DNA from: Fluviicoccus sp.
Lineage (GTDB): Bacteria > Pseudomonadota > Gammaproteobacteria > Pseudomonadales > Moraxellaceae
Direction: 5' to 3'
Assembly: GCF_030646115.1 (NCBI RefSeq)
Contig: NZ_JAUSMX010000002.1
Coordinates: 186,001 to 250,000, forward strand
Length of the DNA stretch: 64,000 nt
This document shows positions 49,392-57,622 of this stretch, piece by piece. Numbering within the stretch: the first letter of the stretch is position 1; every line of letters starts with the position of its first letter. The position numbers were made by a program, and so were the translations under genes. Below the pieces are notes generated by a model. That model worked only from the letters and a program-made list of their open reading frames with translations, was not told the origin of the DNA and searched no databases.

Positions 49392-49919
49392 ATGTATAAA
49401 TCGGTTGTGTTGTGTCTGGCACTCATGATTGGGTGCTCTCAGGTTATTGCTGCCGAGTTGGATCGCAAGGAGGTGCTAGTCCAACAAGTTCTTAAAGCTC
49501 AGGGTGTCCGCGAAGTGATTGAAGAAATGAATCGTCAAACTGATGAGTCGTTCAAATTGCAGGCACAACAACTGTATCAACAGGTCCTGACCTCAAATGG
49601 AGGCATTGAAATCCCCGCCGCTCGTGAACTGCATAACAAGCTGTTCACTTCCTCGGAATGGCTTATCCCTGTTGAGGATATAACTGCTAAATGGGCCGAA
49701 GCCTATGGTCGGCAAATGACGGTTCCTGATTTGGAAAATGCATTGTCGTACTACACTTCTGCAGTAGGGCAGCGCGAGGTGACTGTAAATAAAAACGTCA
49801 GCAAGATGCTGACAAGCTGGATGTTGCAGGAAATGCAGGCTCGGGCTGATAAAATATTCACGGATTACATGCGAAACATGAAAGCTCTGTTAGCTAATCC
49901 CTCGAGGCATGTAAAATAG
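49392..49919 (+). CDS. DUF2059-like exported protein
   Basis: This 175-residue protein has a signal peptide with a possible lipobox (LMIGCSQ) and a helical mature part. The DUF2059 pattern is visible in ITAKWAEAYGRQMTVPDLEN followed by ALSYYTSAVGQREV. The domain is widespread in gram-negative periplasms and has no assigned function. It stands alone between the LysR regulator and the MOSC gene. Base composition is lower in GC than its neighbours. Confidence 0.7.
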   Translation: MYKSVVLCLALMIGCSQVIAAELDRKEVLVQQVLKAQGVREVIEEMNRQTDESFKLQAQQLYQQVLTSNGGIEIPAARELHNKLFTSSEWLIPVEDITAKWAEAYGRQMTVPDLENALSYYTSAVGQREVTVNKNVSKMLTSWMLQEMQARADKIFTDYMRNMKALLANPSRHVK

Positions 49920-49934
49920 TTGCGTAACTTCTAA

Positions 49935-49986
49935 TTCAGCGGTACAAGCGAAAAGTTTGGAGGCTTTCTCGTTTTATACCGCTGAA
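49935..49986. terminator. Long imperfect hairpin between convergent genes
   Basis: TTCAGCGGTA and TACCGCTGAA are perfect arms, and the inner part (AGCGAAAAG against CTTTCTCG) extends the stem. It lies after the DUF2059-like gene and ends before the convergent MOSC gene, so it may terminate both. It could equally be a mobile palindromic repeat. Confidence 0.5.
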
Positions 49987-50002
49987 ATTTATCAAAAATC
50001 AA

Positions 50003-50443
50003 TCACACTTCCTCCATCCTGATCTCATCCCCCACCGCAATCACCCCACCCCGCAATACCCGGCAACAAACCCCGCCCCGCCAGTCCAGCCGGATAATCT
50101 CCTGCAAACCGGGAAACTGCATATCCATCTTCCGGCAAGGCATGGTTTCACGACTGATACGCAACCGGACATCACCAATCACCACCACCCTCCCCAAATC
50201 CGCCATCCCGAAAACATAATCCTGAACCAGCAAATTGGCCCGGCGCGTATGCCAATGCAAATCAACACCGGCATCCCGGCAAACATCCCGCCACGACTCC
50301 GCACTCAACAGCGAAACCTGCCGACTGCACTGACGGCTGACATAATCACCGTCCAGCCCCTCCTCCACCGAAATATCGGCCCTTTCCCTGACCACCATCG
50401 CCTCCCCACGGGCCGGACGCACCGCAATGCCAATTAACTTCAT
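50003..50443 (-). CDS. MOSC-domain protein
   Basis: This 146-residue protein is a single MOSC domain. It opens with IGIAVRPARGEAMVVRERAD, has a conserved-type DGDYVSRQCSRQVSLLSAES strand segment, and the cysteine expected to bind the molybdenum cofactor appears in ISRETMPCRKMD. MOSC proteins carry sulfur or molybdopterin in reductions such as that of amidoximes. The genome makes molybdenum cofactor (moaA, moaB, moeA). No reductase partner is adjacent. Confidence 0.82.
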   Translation of the reverse strand: MKLIGIAVRPARGEAMVVRERADISVEEGLDGDYVSRQCSRQVSLLSAESWRDVCRDAGVDLHWHTRRANLLVQDYVFGMADLGRVVVIGDVRLRISRETMPCRKMDMQFPGLQEIIRLDWRGGVCCRVLRGGVIAVGDEIRMEEV

Positions 50444-50530
50444 AACCCTGATTCAACCTTTTGCCTGTGGAGATCTGGCAGTCCCATTCGGAACTGCTAG
50501 GCTTTGAACTATAGCTCAGGAGAGATGCCG

Positions 50531-51766
50531 ATGTCCCAAGCACTGGAAAAGGCGTTAACCGGTCAGCCGTGGTCGGTATCGGAACTGATATTTGATCTGG
50601 CGGATGTCTTTGACGATGAAGGACGCCCCATCGCCGAACGCCGCGCGCGGGCCTCGATCAGGGCCGGGGTGCCCATGGAAATGAAGGAATGCCCCTACTC
50701 CGACCTACGTCAGGGCAAGCTGATGAATACCTCGGCTCTGGTACAGGTATCCCGCCATTACAACACGGTCATGGCCGATCTGGCGGGCTTCCGGGCGCAA
50801 GCGGGCGGGCGTAACGCCAACTGGACCGACATCCTGGCCGCCGTGCTGGACCAACTGGCCAGGCCCGCCATCCACCTGCTGACCAGCCGCGACCCGCACA
50901 GTCCGGTGCCCGCCAGTGACGCGGTCAGCCACAAACTGGGGGCCGGTTTTTTCGGGGTGATGCAAACCCTGCACGAGCGACTGGCGCTGGGCGCAGAAAT
51001 ACCGGTCACCGCCGCCGCCTTCCTGTCCTTGATCACCGAAACCCAGGCGCTGATCGGAGCCGGTGAGGTTTGCGCCGGTTCACCCCCCATGATCCGCAAT
51101 GCCTGCACCGCGCTGATTGAAGGCAGTCCCGAGCATGCCATCACCTTGCCCGCACAGCGCCTGACCATTGGCTACTGTCTGGCGCTTCAGGTCGAGCTGG
51201 GCATATTCTGGCGGCTCTATGATCGCCATTATTACCGGCAGTTACTGGCAGGGCCTGACTTTAGTCACCAGCGTCCGTTCAACAAATATCTGACTGATCT
51301 GGCCCACACCGAAGCCGCTTCGGCCGCTTTGGCCGGAATGGACCTGCCGTTGGGCGACCGGTTGCCTGAAGCACTGTCACCCGCCTGCCGGGCAAAGCTT
51401 GGCGCGGCCTTGACCGGAGATGCCGCCCCGGAACTCTGGCAACCGGATTTCAAGGCGGTTCTGCGCCTGCTGGAAGAACCGGGCAGCGTGGTGGGTTATA
51501 CCGGGGACAAGGTTCAGTTTGCCCAACAGGCGGCCTGCTATGCCCACGCATTCCGCAGCTTCCGGCAGGAAATTTCGGCAAAGGAGGCGGAATTGCGGGC
51601 GGTGCTGGGTTATGACCCGCATACGCCGGTGCATTTGGGCCCGCTGGCGTTCATGCCGCCCAAGGCCTTGCCATGGTTTGAAAGGGTGGTGGGGATCAGG
51701 CTTGGCGACTCCGGTTATTTTGACGGTTCACGGGTGGGGGTGCGGCAGTTGCAGGCTATTACCTGA
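50531..51766 (+). CDS. Unknown 411-residue protein
   Basis: I do not recognise this protein. It is predicted soluble and mainly helical, without signal peptide or membrane segments, and rich in Ala and Leu. A C-terminal segment LGYDPHTPVHLGPLAFMPPKAL and the ending IRLGDSGYFDGSRVGVRQLQ are distinctive and could serve as family probes. AGGAG lies eight bases ahead of ATG 50531, which decides the start. It is rightward and precedes the LolA-like gene by about 320 bases, so membership in the 52-64 kb locus is possible but unproven. Confidence 0.6.
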   Translation: MSQALEKALTGQPWSVSELIFDLADVFDDEGRPIAERRARASIRAGVPMEMKECPYSDLRQGKLMNTSALVQVSRHYNTVMADLAGFRAQAGGRNANWTDILAAVLDQLARPAIHLLTSRDPHSPVPASDAVSHKLGAGFFGVMQTLHERLALGAEIPVTAAAFLSLITETQALIGAGEVCAGSPPMIRNACTALIEGSPEHAITLPAQRLTIGYCLALQVELGIFWRLYDRHYYRQLLAGPDFSHQRPFNKYLTDLAHTEAASAALAGMDLPLGDRLPEALSPACRAKLGAALTGDAAPELWQPDFKAVLRLLEEPGSVVGYTGDKVQFAQQAACYAHAFRSFRQEISAKEAELRAVLGYDPHTPVHLGPLAFMPPKALPWFERVVGIRLGDSGYFDGSRVGVRQLQAIT

Positions 51767-52088
51767 GTTAGAGAGGCGTTTACTGAACACTGCTCATATT
51801 ATTGCGAAATGACGCCACCCCCCTGACGCTCATCCACAAGATTGCCAGACACCCTCCCCCTACAATCGCGCCAATCCGGCAACAGCTTGTTTTTACAAGC
51901 GGAAGCCAAGGACCAGACCGGTCACAACCGGCGCTTACCCCACCGGGAAAGCAAAAAGGACGCTAAGGATAGCCACACGGCCAGCAACGCCGCGATTAAA
52001 CTGTATTTGCATTTGACCCGACCGGAACAGCGTCTAGGCTGAAACCAACCGGGAAAAACTTATAAATCTGAATAATCACGGTGAAATC
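51767..52088 (+). promoter_or_regulatory. 322-bp gap with candidate promoter of the 52-64 kb locus
   Basis: The gap contains no gene I can support. TTGACC (52013-52018) and TAGGCT (52035-52040), 16 bases apart, form a plausible sigma-70 promoter about 50 bases before the LolA-like start codon. No repeats or operators stand out in the upstream 200 bases. Confidence 0.4.
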
Positions 52089-52868
52089 ATGCGTATCGCT
52101 CCGCTCATGGCCCTTGGCCTGACTCTCTCCATCGTATTCAACCCCCTTTCTGCTCGCGCCGATCAAGCCGACACCATTGCCCAGGAAGCCGATAAACGCC
52201 TGCACGGCTTTGGCGACAGCACCGCCAGCATGAAAATGACGTTGATCAATCCTTCCGGTCAAACCGCCGAGCGCGCCCTGCGTGTGCAGAACCTGGAAAC
52301 CGGTACCGAAGGCGACCGCAGCCTGATGATCTTCGACACACCGCGCGACGTGTCTGGCACCGCCCTGCTCACCCACACCCAGGCCGGCAGCGACGACCTG
52401 CAATGGCTCTATCTGCCCGCCATCAGCCGGGTGAAGCAGATTGCCGCCGGCAACAAGTCCGGTCCGTTCATGGGTTCCGAATTTGCGTTTGAGGACATCG
52501 TTACCCCCTACTGGCAGAAATACAGCTACAGCTTTGTTCGTGAGGAAAAGTGCGAGGCGCTGACTTGCGCCGTTATTGAACGCAAGCCCAAGGACGCCAA
52601 TTCCGGCTACACCCGCCAGCAGGTGTGGATTGACAAGCAGGACTACCTGATTCGCCGCATCGACTTTTATGACCGCAAGAACAGCTTGCTGAAAACCTAT
52701 ACCGCCAGCGGCTTCCAGAAGGTACAGGGCCAGTGGCGGCCAGCGTCCATGCTGATGGTGAACCTCCAGAACCGCAAGCAAACCCGGCTGGACTGGGCGG
52801 ACTTCAAGTTCAAGACTGGACTGAAGAAGGATGACTTCACCGAAAATGCGCTGAAGCGGGCTCGTTGA
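52089..52868 (+). CDS. LolA-like outer-membrane lipoprotein-sorting/lipid-carrier protein
   Basis: This 259-residue exported protein has a signal peptide ending NPLSARA and then a LolA/LppX-like half-barrel: QTAERALRVQNLETGTEGDR, IFDTPRDVSGTALLTH, GPFMGSEFAFEDIV and QQVWIDKQDYLIRRIDFYD. Members of this predicted sorting-protein group are commonly encoded beside RND/MMPL exporters, as here, and carry hydrophobic cargo across the periplasm. Its stop overlaps the next start by one base (TGATG), so it is coupled to the beta-barrel gene. Confidence 0.85.
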   Translation: MRIAPLMALGLTLSIVFNPLSARADQADTIAQEADKRLHGFGDSTASMKMTLINPSGQTAERALRVQNLETGTEGDRSLMIFDTPRDVSGTALLTHTQAGSDDLQWLYLPAISRVKQIAAGNKSGPFMGSEFAFEDIVTPYWQKYSYSFVREEKCEALTCAVIERKPKDANSGYTRQQVWIDKQDYLIRRIDFYDRKNSLLKTYTASGFQKVQGQWRPASMLMVNLQNRKQTRLDWADFKFKTGLKKDDFTENALKRAR

Positions 52869-54124
52869 TGCGTATCCATACGATTTTCGGACTGGCCGCG
52901 CTGGGCCTCCCGGCCATGGCTTTTGCCACTCCCGCCCTGAAAGCAGAAGCAGGTCTGGAGGCAACCGGTTATTTTCAGTCAGGTTCGCAGGGGCAGACTT
53001 CCAGCGCGGCTTCGTTGCGTTTGCTGGGGGAAGCCCGCTGGGACTGGAACGGACGCAATGACAGCTTCACTCTGAAACCCTTTGCGCGCGTGGACAGCCA
53101 GGATTCCGAACGCAGCCATGCCGACTTGCGCGAAGCATTTTGGCTGCATGTGCTAAACAATTGGCAGACTCAGGCCGGTATCGGACAGGTATTCTGGGGC
53201 GTCACGGAGGGCGCGCATGTGGTGGATATCATCAACCAGACCGACACACTGGAAAATCCGGAAGGCGATGCCCGGCTTGGCCAGCCGATGCTGAATGTCA
53301 GCTGGGAGCAAGATGAGCATCTGCTGGATGTGTTCGTATTGCCCGGTTTCCGCGAGCGCCCGTTTGCGGGCATGGATGGCCGCTTGCGCCTGCCATGGCA
53401 GGTCAAGGCCGATGCCGCCTCTTATGAGTCCGGGGCGGGCAGGAATCATATTGATGTGGCCGCGCGTTATCAGTTCAGCGCCAATGGCTTACGGGCGGGC
53501 ATCAGCGCCTTCAAGGGCACCTCCCGCGAACCGGAATTGCTGCCGGTGGTGGACTTGACGCAAGTCGGTCCCGGTTTCTTCGCTCCCGGCTACCTGCCGG
53601 AACTCCATCCTTATTACCCGCAAATCACCCAGTTCGGCTTGGACATGCAACTGACGCGCGGTGACTGGCTGTGGAAGCTGGAAGCTGTCGATCGTCACGG
53701 CTTTGGGCCGGACCGTTTCCAGAGCGCCGATGCCGGGCTGGAATACACGCAAGTGGGGGTGCTGGGCAGCCGTTATGACCTGGGCTGGCTGGCGGAGGGC
53801 TTGTATGACAGCCGCGCCGAACAGGCGACGCAACCCTTCGAGCATGACCTGCTGCTGGGCTGGCGTCTGGCTGTCAACGACGAAGCCTCCAGTGAAGTGC
53901 TGCTGGCCGTGGTGCGCGATCTGGAACACCCCGAAACCTATGTGCGGTTGAAAGGCAGCACCCGGATCAACGACCGGCTGAAACTGGCCCTGGAAGCACG
54001 CGTGCTGTCCACCCGTGCGCCGCAAACCCCGTTCGAGGTGCTGGCCGCGCCCGACTACGACTACAAACTCCGCAGCTTTGGCGATGACAGCCATGTGCGT
54101 GCGGAACTGACCTGGTTTTATTGA
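52868..54124 (+). CDS. Outer-membrane beta-barrel protein in the exporter operon
   Basis: This 418-residue protein has a signal peptide (MRIHTIFGLAALGLPAMAFA) and a beta-rich body with repeated aromatic girdle residues, ending LTWFY, a typical barrel terminus. It has the look of DUF1302-like or long-chain porins but I cannot assign a family with certainty. Placed between a LolA-like carrier and an RND exporter, it may be the outer-membrane portal. ATG 52868 overlaps the previous stop; the GTTGATG context rules out the three-base longer start. Confidence 0.75.
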   Translation: MRIHTIFGLAALGLPAMAFATPALKAEAGLEATGYFQSGSQGQTSSAASLRLLGEARWDWNGRNDSFTLKPFARVDSQDSERSHADLREAFWLHVLNNWQTQAGIGQVFWGVTEGAHVVDIINQTDTLENPEGDARLGQPMLNVSWEQDEHLLDVFVLPGFRERPFAGMDGRLRLPWQVKADAASYESGAGRNHIDVAARYQFSANGLRAGISAFKGTSREPELLPVVDLTQVGPGFFAPGYLPELHPYYPQITQFGLDMQLTRGDWLWKLEAVDRHGFGPDRFQSADAGLEYTQVGVLGSRYDLGWLAEGLYDSRAEQATQPFEHDLLLGWRLAVNDEASSEVLLAVVRDLEHPETYVRLKGSTRINDRLKLALEARVLSTRAPQTPFEVLAAPDYDYKLRSFGDDSHVRAELTWFY

Positions 54125-54136
54125 GGAAATGCATCC

Positions 54137-56485
54137 ATGACGAACCCCGCCCCGGCCCCTTCCCGCATCGACCGGATGTGGTCCGCCCTGGCCGACTGGA
54201 TCGTGTCCCATCCGTGGACCAGCATCATCGTCTCGCTGCTGGTGACACTGGCGGTCAGCGCCGGCAGCGCCGGTTATATTTATTCCACCGACCATCGCGC
54301 TTTCTTCGGCAAGGATAACCCGCAACTGCTGGCCTACGAGAAACTGCAGGAAGACTATACCAAGACCGATACCGTCCTGATCGCCGTTGCGCCCAAGGAT
54401 GGCAAGGTTTTCACCCCGGAATTCCTGGGCATGCTGCAAGACCTGACCAAGGCCGGTTGGCAGGTTCCCTACTCGCAGCGCGTCGAGTCGCTGACCAACT
54501 TCCAGCATGTGAAGGTGGATGGCGACAACATCGCCACGGAAGATCTGGTGGTCGATCCCACGATGCTGGACGCCGCTGCCCTGGAATCCATCAAGCAGAC
54601 CGCCGTCAGCGAACCGTTCCTGGTCGATTCGCTGGTAAACCCGCAAGGCAGCGTCGCCGGGGTGCGCATTACCCTGAACATGCCCGGTAAAGAGCCGCTG
54701 AAGGAAATCCCGGCAGTGGTGGATCACATCCGCACCATGACGGCCGACATGGTCAAGGCGCATCCGGGCGTGGAAGTGCATCTGGCAGGTCAACCGATCG
54801 CCAACAAGGCGTATCCGGAAGAGTCACAGGCCGACGGCGTACGGGTGTGGCCGTGGTTCCTGCTGACAATGATGGTGATGCTGTCGGTGTTGTTCCGCAG
54901 CCTGAAAGCGATGTTCGTGACGCTGGTGGCCTGCATTCTGGCGGTGCTGGGCGGCGCGGGATTTATCGGGCTGTTCAAGTTTGTGGTCAACGACGGCGTG
55001 ATCGTGGCGCCGGTGATGATCTTGTCGATGGCGTTCGCCGACGGCATCCATGTGGTGGTGAACTGGATTCAGGCGGTCAATCAAGGCAAGAGCAAGCGCG
55101 ATGCCATGGCGGAAAGCCTGAGCGTCAATATGGGGCCGATGACCGTTACCAGTGTCATGACCGCCATCGGCTTCCTGACCCTGCTGTTCAACGACTCGCC
55201 GCCGTTCCAGGTGATGGGCCTGATTGTGGCCGCCGGGGTGGTGTTCGCGCTGCTGCTGACCTTCTTCTTCACCGCTCCACTTCTGGTGCTGCTGCCGGGC
55301 GAACCGCCGCGCAAGATTTCGCCGCTGATGCGGGAAGACTCCCCCACCGTGGCGCGTTTCGCGGACTTCATCATTGCCCGTCACAAGCCGATCCTGGTGG
55401 CCTGCTTTGCGGTGGCGGCGGTGTTCATTGCCTTCATTCCGCAAAACCGCATCAACGACGACATCGTCAAGTACTACACCCCGGAAGCCAAATTCCGGCA
55501 GGACGTGGAGTTCGTCAACGCCAACCTCACCGGTATTGCGGAAGTGAACTACTCCCTGCCCGCCGGGAGTGCGGACAATATTGTCGATCCGGCCTACCTG
55601 AGGCAACTGGATGCCTTTGGCAACTGGCTGAAGGCTCAACCGGACGTGACGCAGGTGAACTCGCTGGTGGACATCATCAAGCGCATCAACCAGGTGATGC
55701 ACGGCAACGATCCGGCCTTTTACCGCATTCCTGATACCCGCGAGGAAATCGCCCAGTACCTGCTGCAATACGAACTGTCGATGCCCTACGGCATGGACCT
55801 CAACTACCTGATCCGTTTCGACCGTTCGGAAAGCCGGGTGCGGGTGGCGGTGGGTACGTCCAGCGGCCAGCGCATCATCGCCCTCGACGCCGCTGCGCAA
55901 GGCTGGCTGAAGGCCAATGCTCCCAAGGCGATGCAGGTGCAGGGCAGTTCGTTGAACCTGATGTTCGCCCATATTTCCGAGCGCTCCATCAACGGCATGT
56001 TCGGCGGCATGCTGGGATCACTGGTGGCGGAGTCGCTGTTCGTGATGCTGGTGTTCCGCGCCTTCCGGCTGGGGCTGGCCAGTTTCCTGGGCAACCTGAT
56101 TCCCATCGGCATGGCCTTTGGGTCATGGGCAATGCTGAACGGCAACATTGATGTCGGGTTGACCGTGGTGCTGGGCATCGCCTTCAGCGTCGTGGTCGAT
56201 GACACCATCCATTTCATTTCCAAATATGAACGCGCCCGCAAGGTGGAAGGCAAAAGCCCGGAAGACGCCGTGCGTTATGCCTTCAGTCATGTCGGTTTTG
56301 CCTTGCTGTCCACGACGGCGGTGCTGGGTTCGGGTTATGCCTGGCTGGCCAACTCCGCCATCCAGCTGACGGTAAATACCGCCATCGTCACCGTGACCAC
56401 CATCGGCATCGCGCTGGTGATTGATGTGTTCCTGTTGCCGAGTTTGTTTTTGGTGCTGGACAAGCGGACGGTAAAAACAGGTTGA
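54137..56485 (+). CDS. RND/MMPL-superfamily exporter
   Basis: This 782-residue transporter has the RND plan: one N-terminal helix (about 31-50), a large periplasmic loop, six helices (about 230-405, e.g. FLLTMMVMLSVLFRSLKAMF), then the plan repeated in the second half (helix about 420-440, loop, helices about 625-775 with VVDDTIHFISKYERARK). It is about 240 residues shorter than drug-efflux RND pumps and lacks an adjacent membrane-fusion protein. This matches the MMPL/HpnN-type group that moves lipids or hopanoids. Within the operon it would feed the LolA-like carrier and barrel. Confidence 0.87.
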   Translation: MTNPAPAPSRIDRMWSALADWIVSHPWTSIIVSLLVTLAVSAGSAGYIYSTDHRAFFGKDNPQLLAYEKLQEDYTKTDTVLIAVAPKDGKVFTPEFLGMLQDLTKAGWQVPYSQRVESLTNFQHVKVDGDNIATEDLVVDPTMLDAAALESIKQTAVSEPFLVDSLVNPQGSVAGVRITLNMPGKEPLKEIPAVVDHIRTMTADMVKAHPGVEVHLAGQPIANKAYPEESQADGVRVWPWFLLTMMVMLSVLFRSLKAMFVTLVACILAVLGGAGFIGLFKFVVNDGVIVAPVMILSMAFADGIHVVVNWIQAVNQGKSKRDAMAESLSVNMGPMTVTSVMTAIGFLTLLFNDSPPFQVMGLIVAAGVVFALLLTFFFTAPLLVLLPGEPPRKISPLMREDSPTVARFADFIIARHKPILVACFAVAAVFIAFIPQNRINDDIVKYYTPEAKFRQDVEFVNANLTGIAEVNYSLPAGSADNIVDPAYLRQLDAFGNWLKAQPDVTQVNSLVDIIKRINQVMHGNDPAFYRIPDTREEIAQYLLQYELSMPYGMDLNYLIRFDRSESRVRVAVGTSSGQRIIALDAAAQGWLKANAPKAMQVQGSSLNLMFAHISERSINGMFGGMLGSLVAESLFVMLVFRAFRLGLASFLGNLIPIGMAFGSWAMLNGNIDVGLTVVLGIAFSVVVDDTIHFISKYERARKVEGKSPEDAVRYAFSHVGFALLSTTAVLGSGYAWLANSAIQLTVNTAIVTVTTIGIALVIDVFLLPSLFLVLDKRTVKTG

Positions 56486-56490
56486 GGAGT

Positions 56491-56632
56491 CCCCTCTCCC
56501 CTTGTGGGAGAGGGTGGCGCGCAGCGCCGGGAGAGGGGTGCGGAAAGTGGCCATGACACACCGTCAGTTTTGAAGCCGATGCAGTACCCCTCTCCCTAGC
56601 CCTCTCCCACAAGGGGAGAGGGAACCCAAGTT
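56491..56632. repeat. Pair of inverted CCCCTCTCCC repeats (REP/MITE-like)
   Basis: Two head-to-head copies of a palindromic unit built on CCCCTCTCCC and GGGAGAGGG, each with a TTGTGGGAGAGGG arm, flank about 60 unrelated bases. The type is a common interspersed palindromic repeat of proteobacterial genomes. It sits between the exporter and UbiA genes and would form strong hairpins in the transcript. Confidence 0.8.
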
Positions 56633-56660
56633 AACAATTGACTACCGAGATAGAACCAAG

Positions 56661-57611
56661 ATGACCGACCTGACCCTCTCCTCCCCCTGGCCCACCCGCT
56701 TCATGGCCTGGGTGCACCAGCGCTTCGCGCTGCCGAACGCGCTGCTGTTCTTCATCCTTTACATCACGGCCGCCGTAGTGGCCCGCAGCGCTGCCGGGGG
56801 TGAAATCGCGCTGGGCGGGCTGGATGTTCTGGCCTGTGTGGTCACCTGGTCCTACTTCCTGTTGCTGCGCGTGTTTGACGAACACAAGGATTACGAGCTG
56901 GATTGCCTGAACCATCCGCAGCGGGTGCTGCAAAGCGGCCTGATTACGCTGGACCACCTAAAGATCGTTGGTGGCGTGACGCTGGTGCTGCAACTGGGTT
57001 TCTCACTGGCGCGGGACGGAGGTTTCGGCCCCACCATGACGGCCTGGGCCATGATGTTTGCCTGGACCTGCCTGATGGGCAAGGAGTTCTTCATCGAAGA
57101 ATGGCTGAACAAGCACCTGACCTGGTACGCCGTATCGCACATGCTGGTGATGCCGTTGACCGTGTGGTGGCTGGCGAACATGGCCGTGCCCGGCATTGAA
57201 CTGAACCTGACCCTGCAAAGCCTGATGCTGCTGGCCTTCATCAGCGGCTTCTGTTTCGAGATTACCCGCAAGACCAAGGGGCCGGAAGAAGAACGCGACA
57301 CGATCGAGTCCTATTCGCGGATTTTCGGCACCCAGGGCTCTGCGGCTGTGGTGATGCTGCTGGTGACCGCCATGGTCGCCAACCAGATCTGGTTGATCAC
57401 GCTGCTTTCACCGGAACATTTCCCGATCTGGGCCGGGGTGGTGCTGATCGTGTTCTGGCTGATGGGCATCAAGCAATTATTGGCCTTTGTTAAGTCGCCT
57501 TCCACTGCCGGCCGTGAGAAGAATGAAAAGTCGGTCGCCCTGACCCTGCTGGCAGGTTATGCGGTGGTGATCGGTGTGGTTTTGTCGCTGCATGGTGTGG
57601 TTCTGGCATGA
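56661..57611 (+). CDS. UbiA-superfamily prenyltransferase-like membrane protein
   Basis: This 316-residue protein has about eight to nine membrane helices. The first Asp-rich motif of UbiA enzymes is visible as LRVFDEHKDYELDCLNHPQR, with the family pattern of D, D and a following RPL-like RVL. The second motif region reads KGPEEERDTIESYSRIFG, where E and D replace the usual pair. UbiA enzymes join polyprenyl diphosphates to aromatic or lipid acceptors. The gene overlaps the next start region (stop at 57609-57611), coupling it to the reductase-kinase fusion. Donor and acceptor are unknown. Confidence 0.8.
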   Translation: MTDLTLSSPWPTRFMAWVHQRFALPNALLFFILYITAAVVARSAAGGEIALGGLDVLACVVTWSYFLLLRVFDEHKDYELDCLNHPQRVLQSGLITLDHLKIVGGVTLVLQLGFSLARDGGFGPTMTAWAMMFAWTCLMGKEFFIEEWLNKHLTWYAVSHMLVMPLTVWWLANMAVPGIELNLTLQSLMLLAFISGFCFEITRKTKGPEEERDTIESYSRIFGTQGSAAVVMLLVTAMVANQIWLITLLSPEHFPIWAGVVLIVFWLMGIKQLLAFVKSPSTAGREKNEKSVALTLLAGYAVVIGVVLSLHGVVLA

Positions 57612-57622
57612 GGATGATGGAT

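Noticed and set aside
51842-52042. 66-codon frame in the gap before the LolA-like gene
   Set aside because: No ribosome site, low-complexity composition, and it overlaps the candidate promoter.
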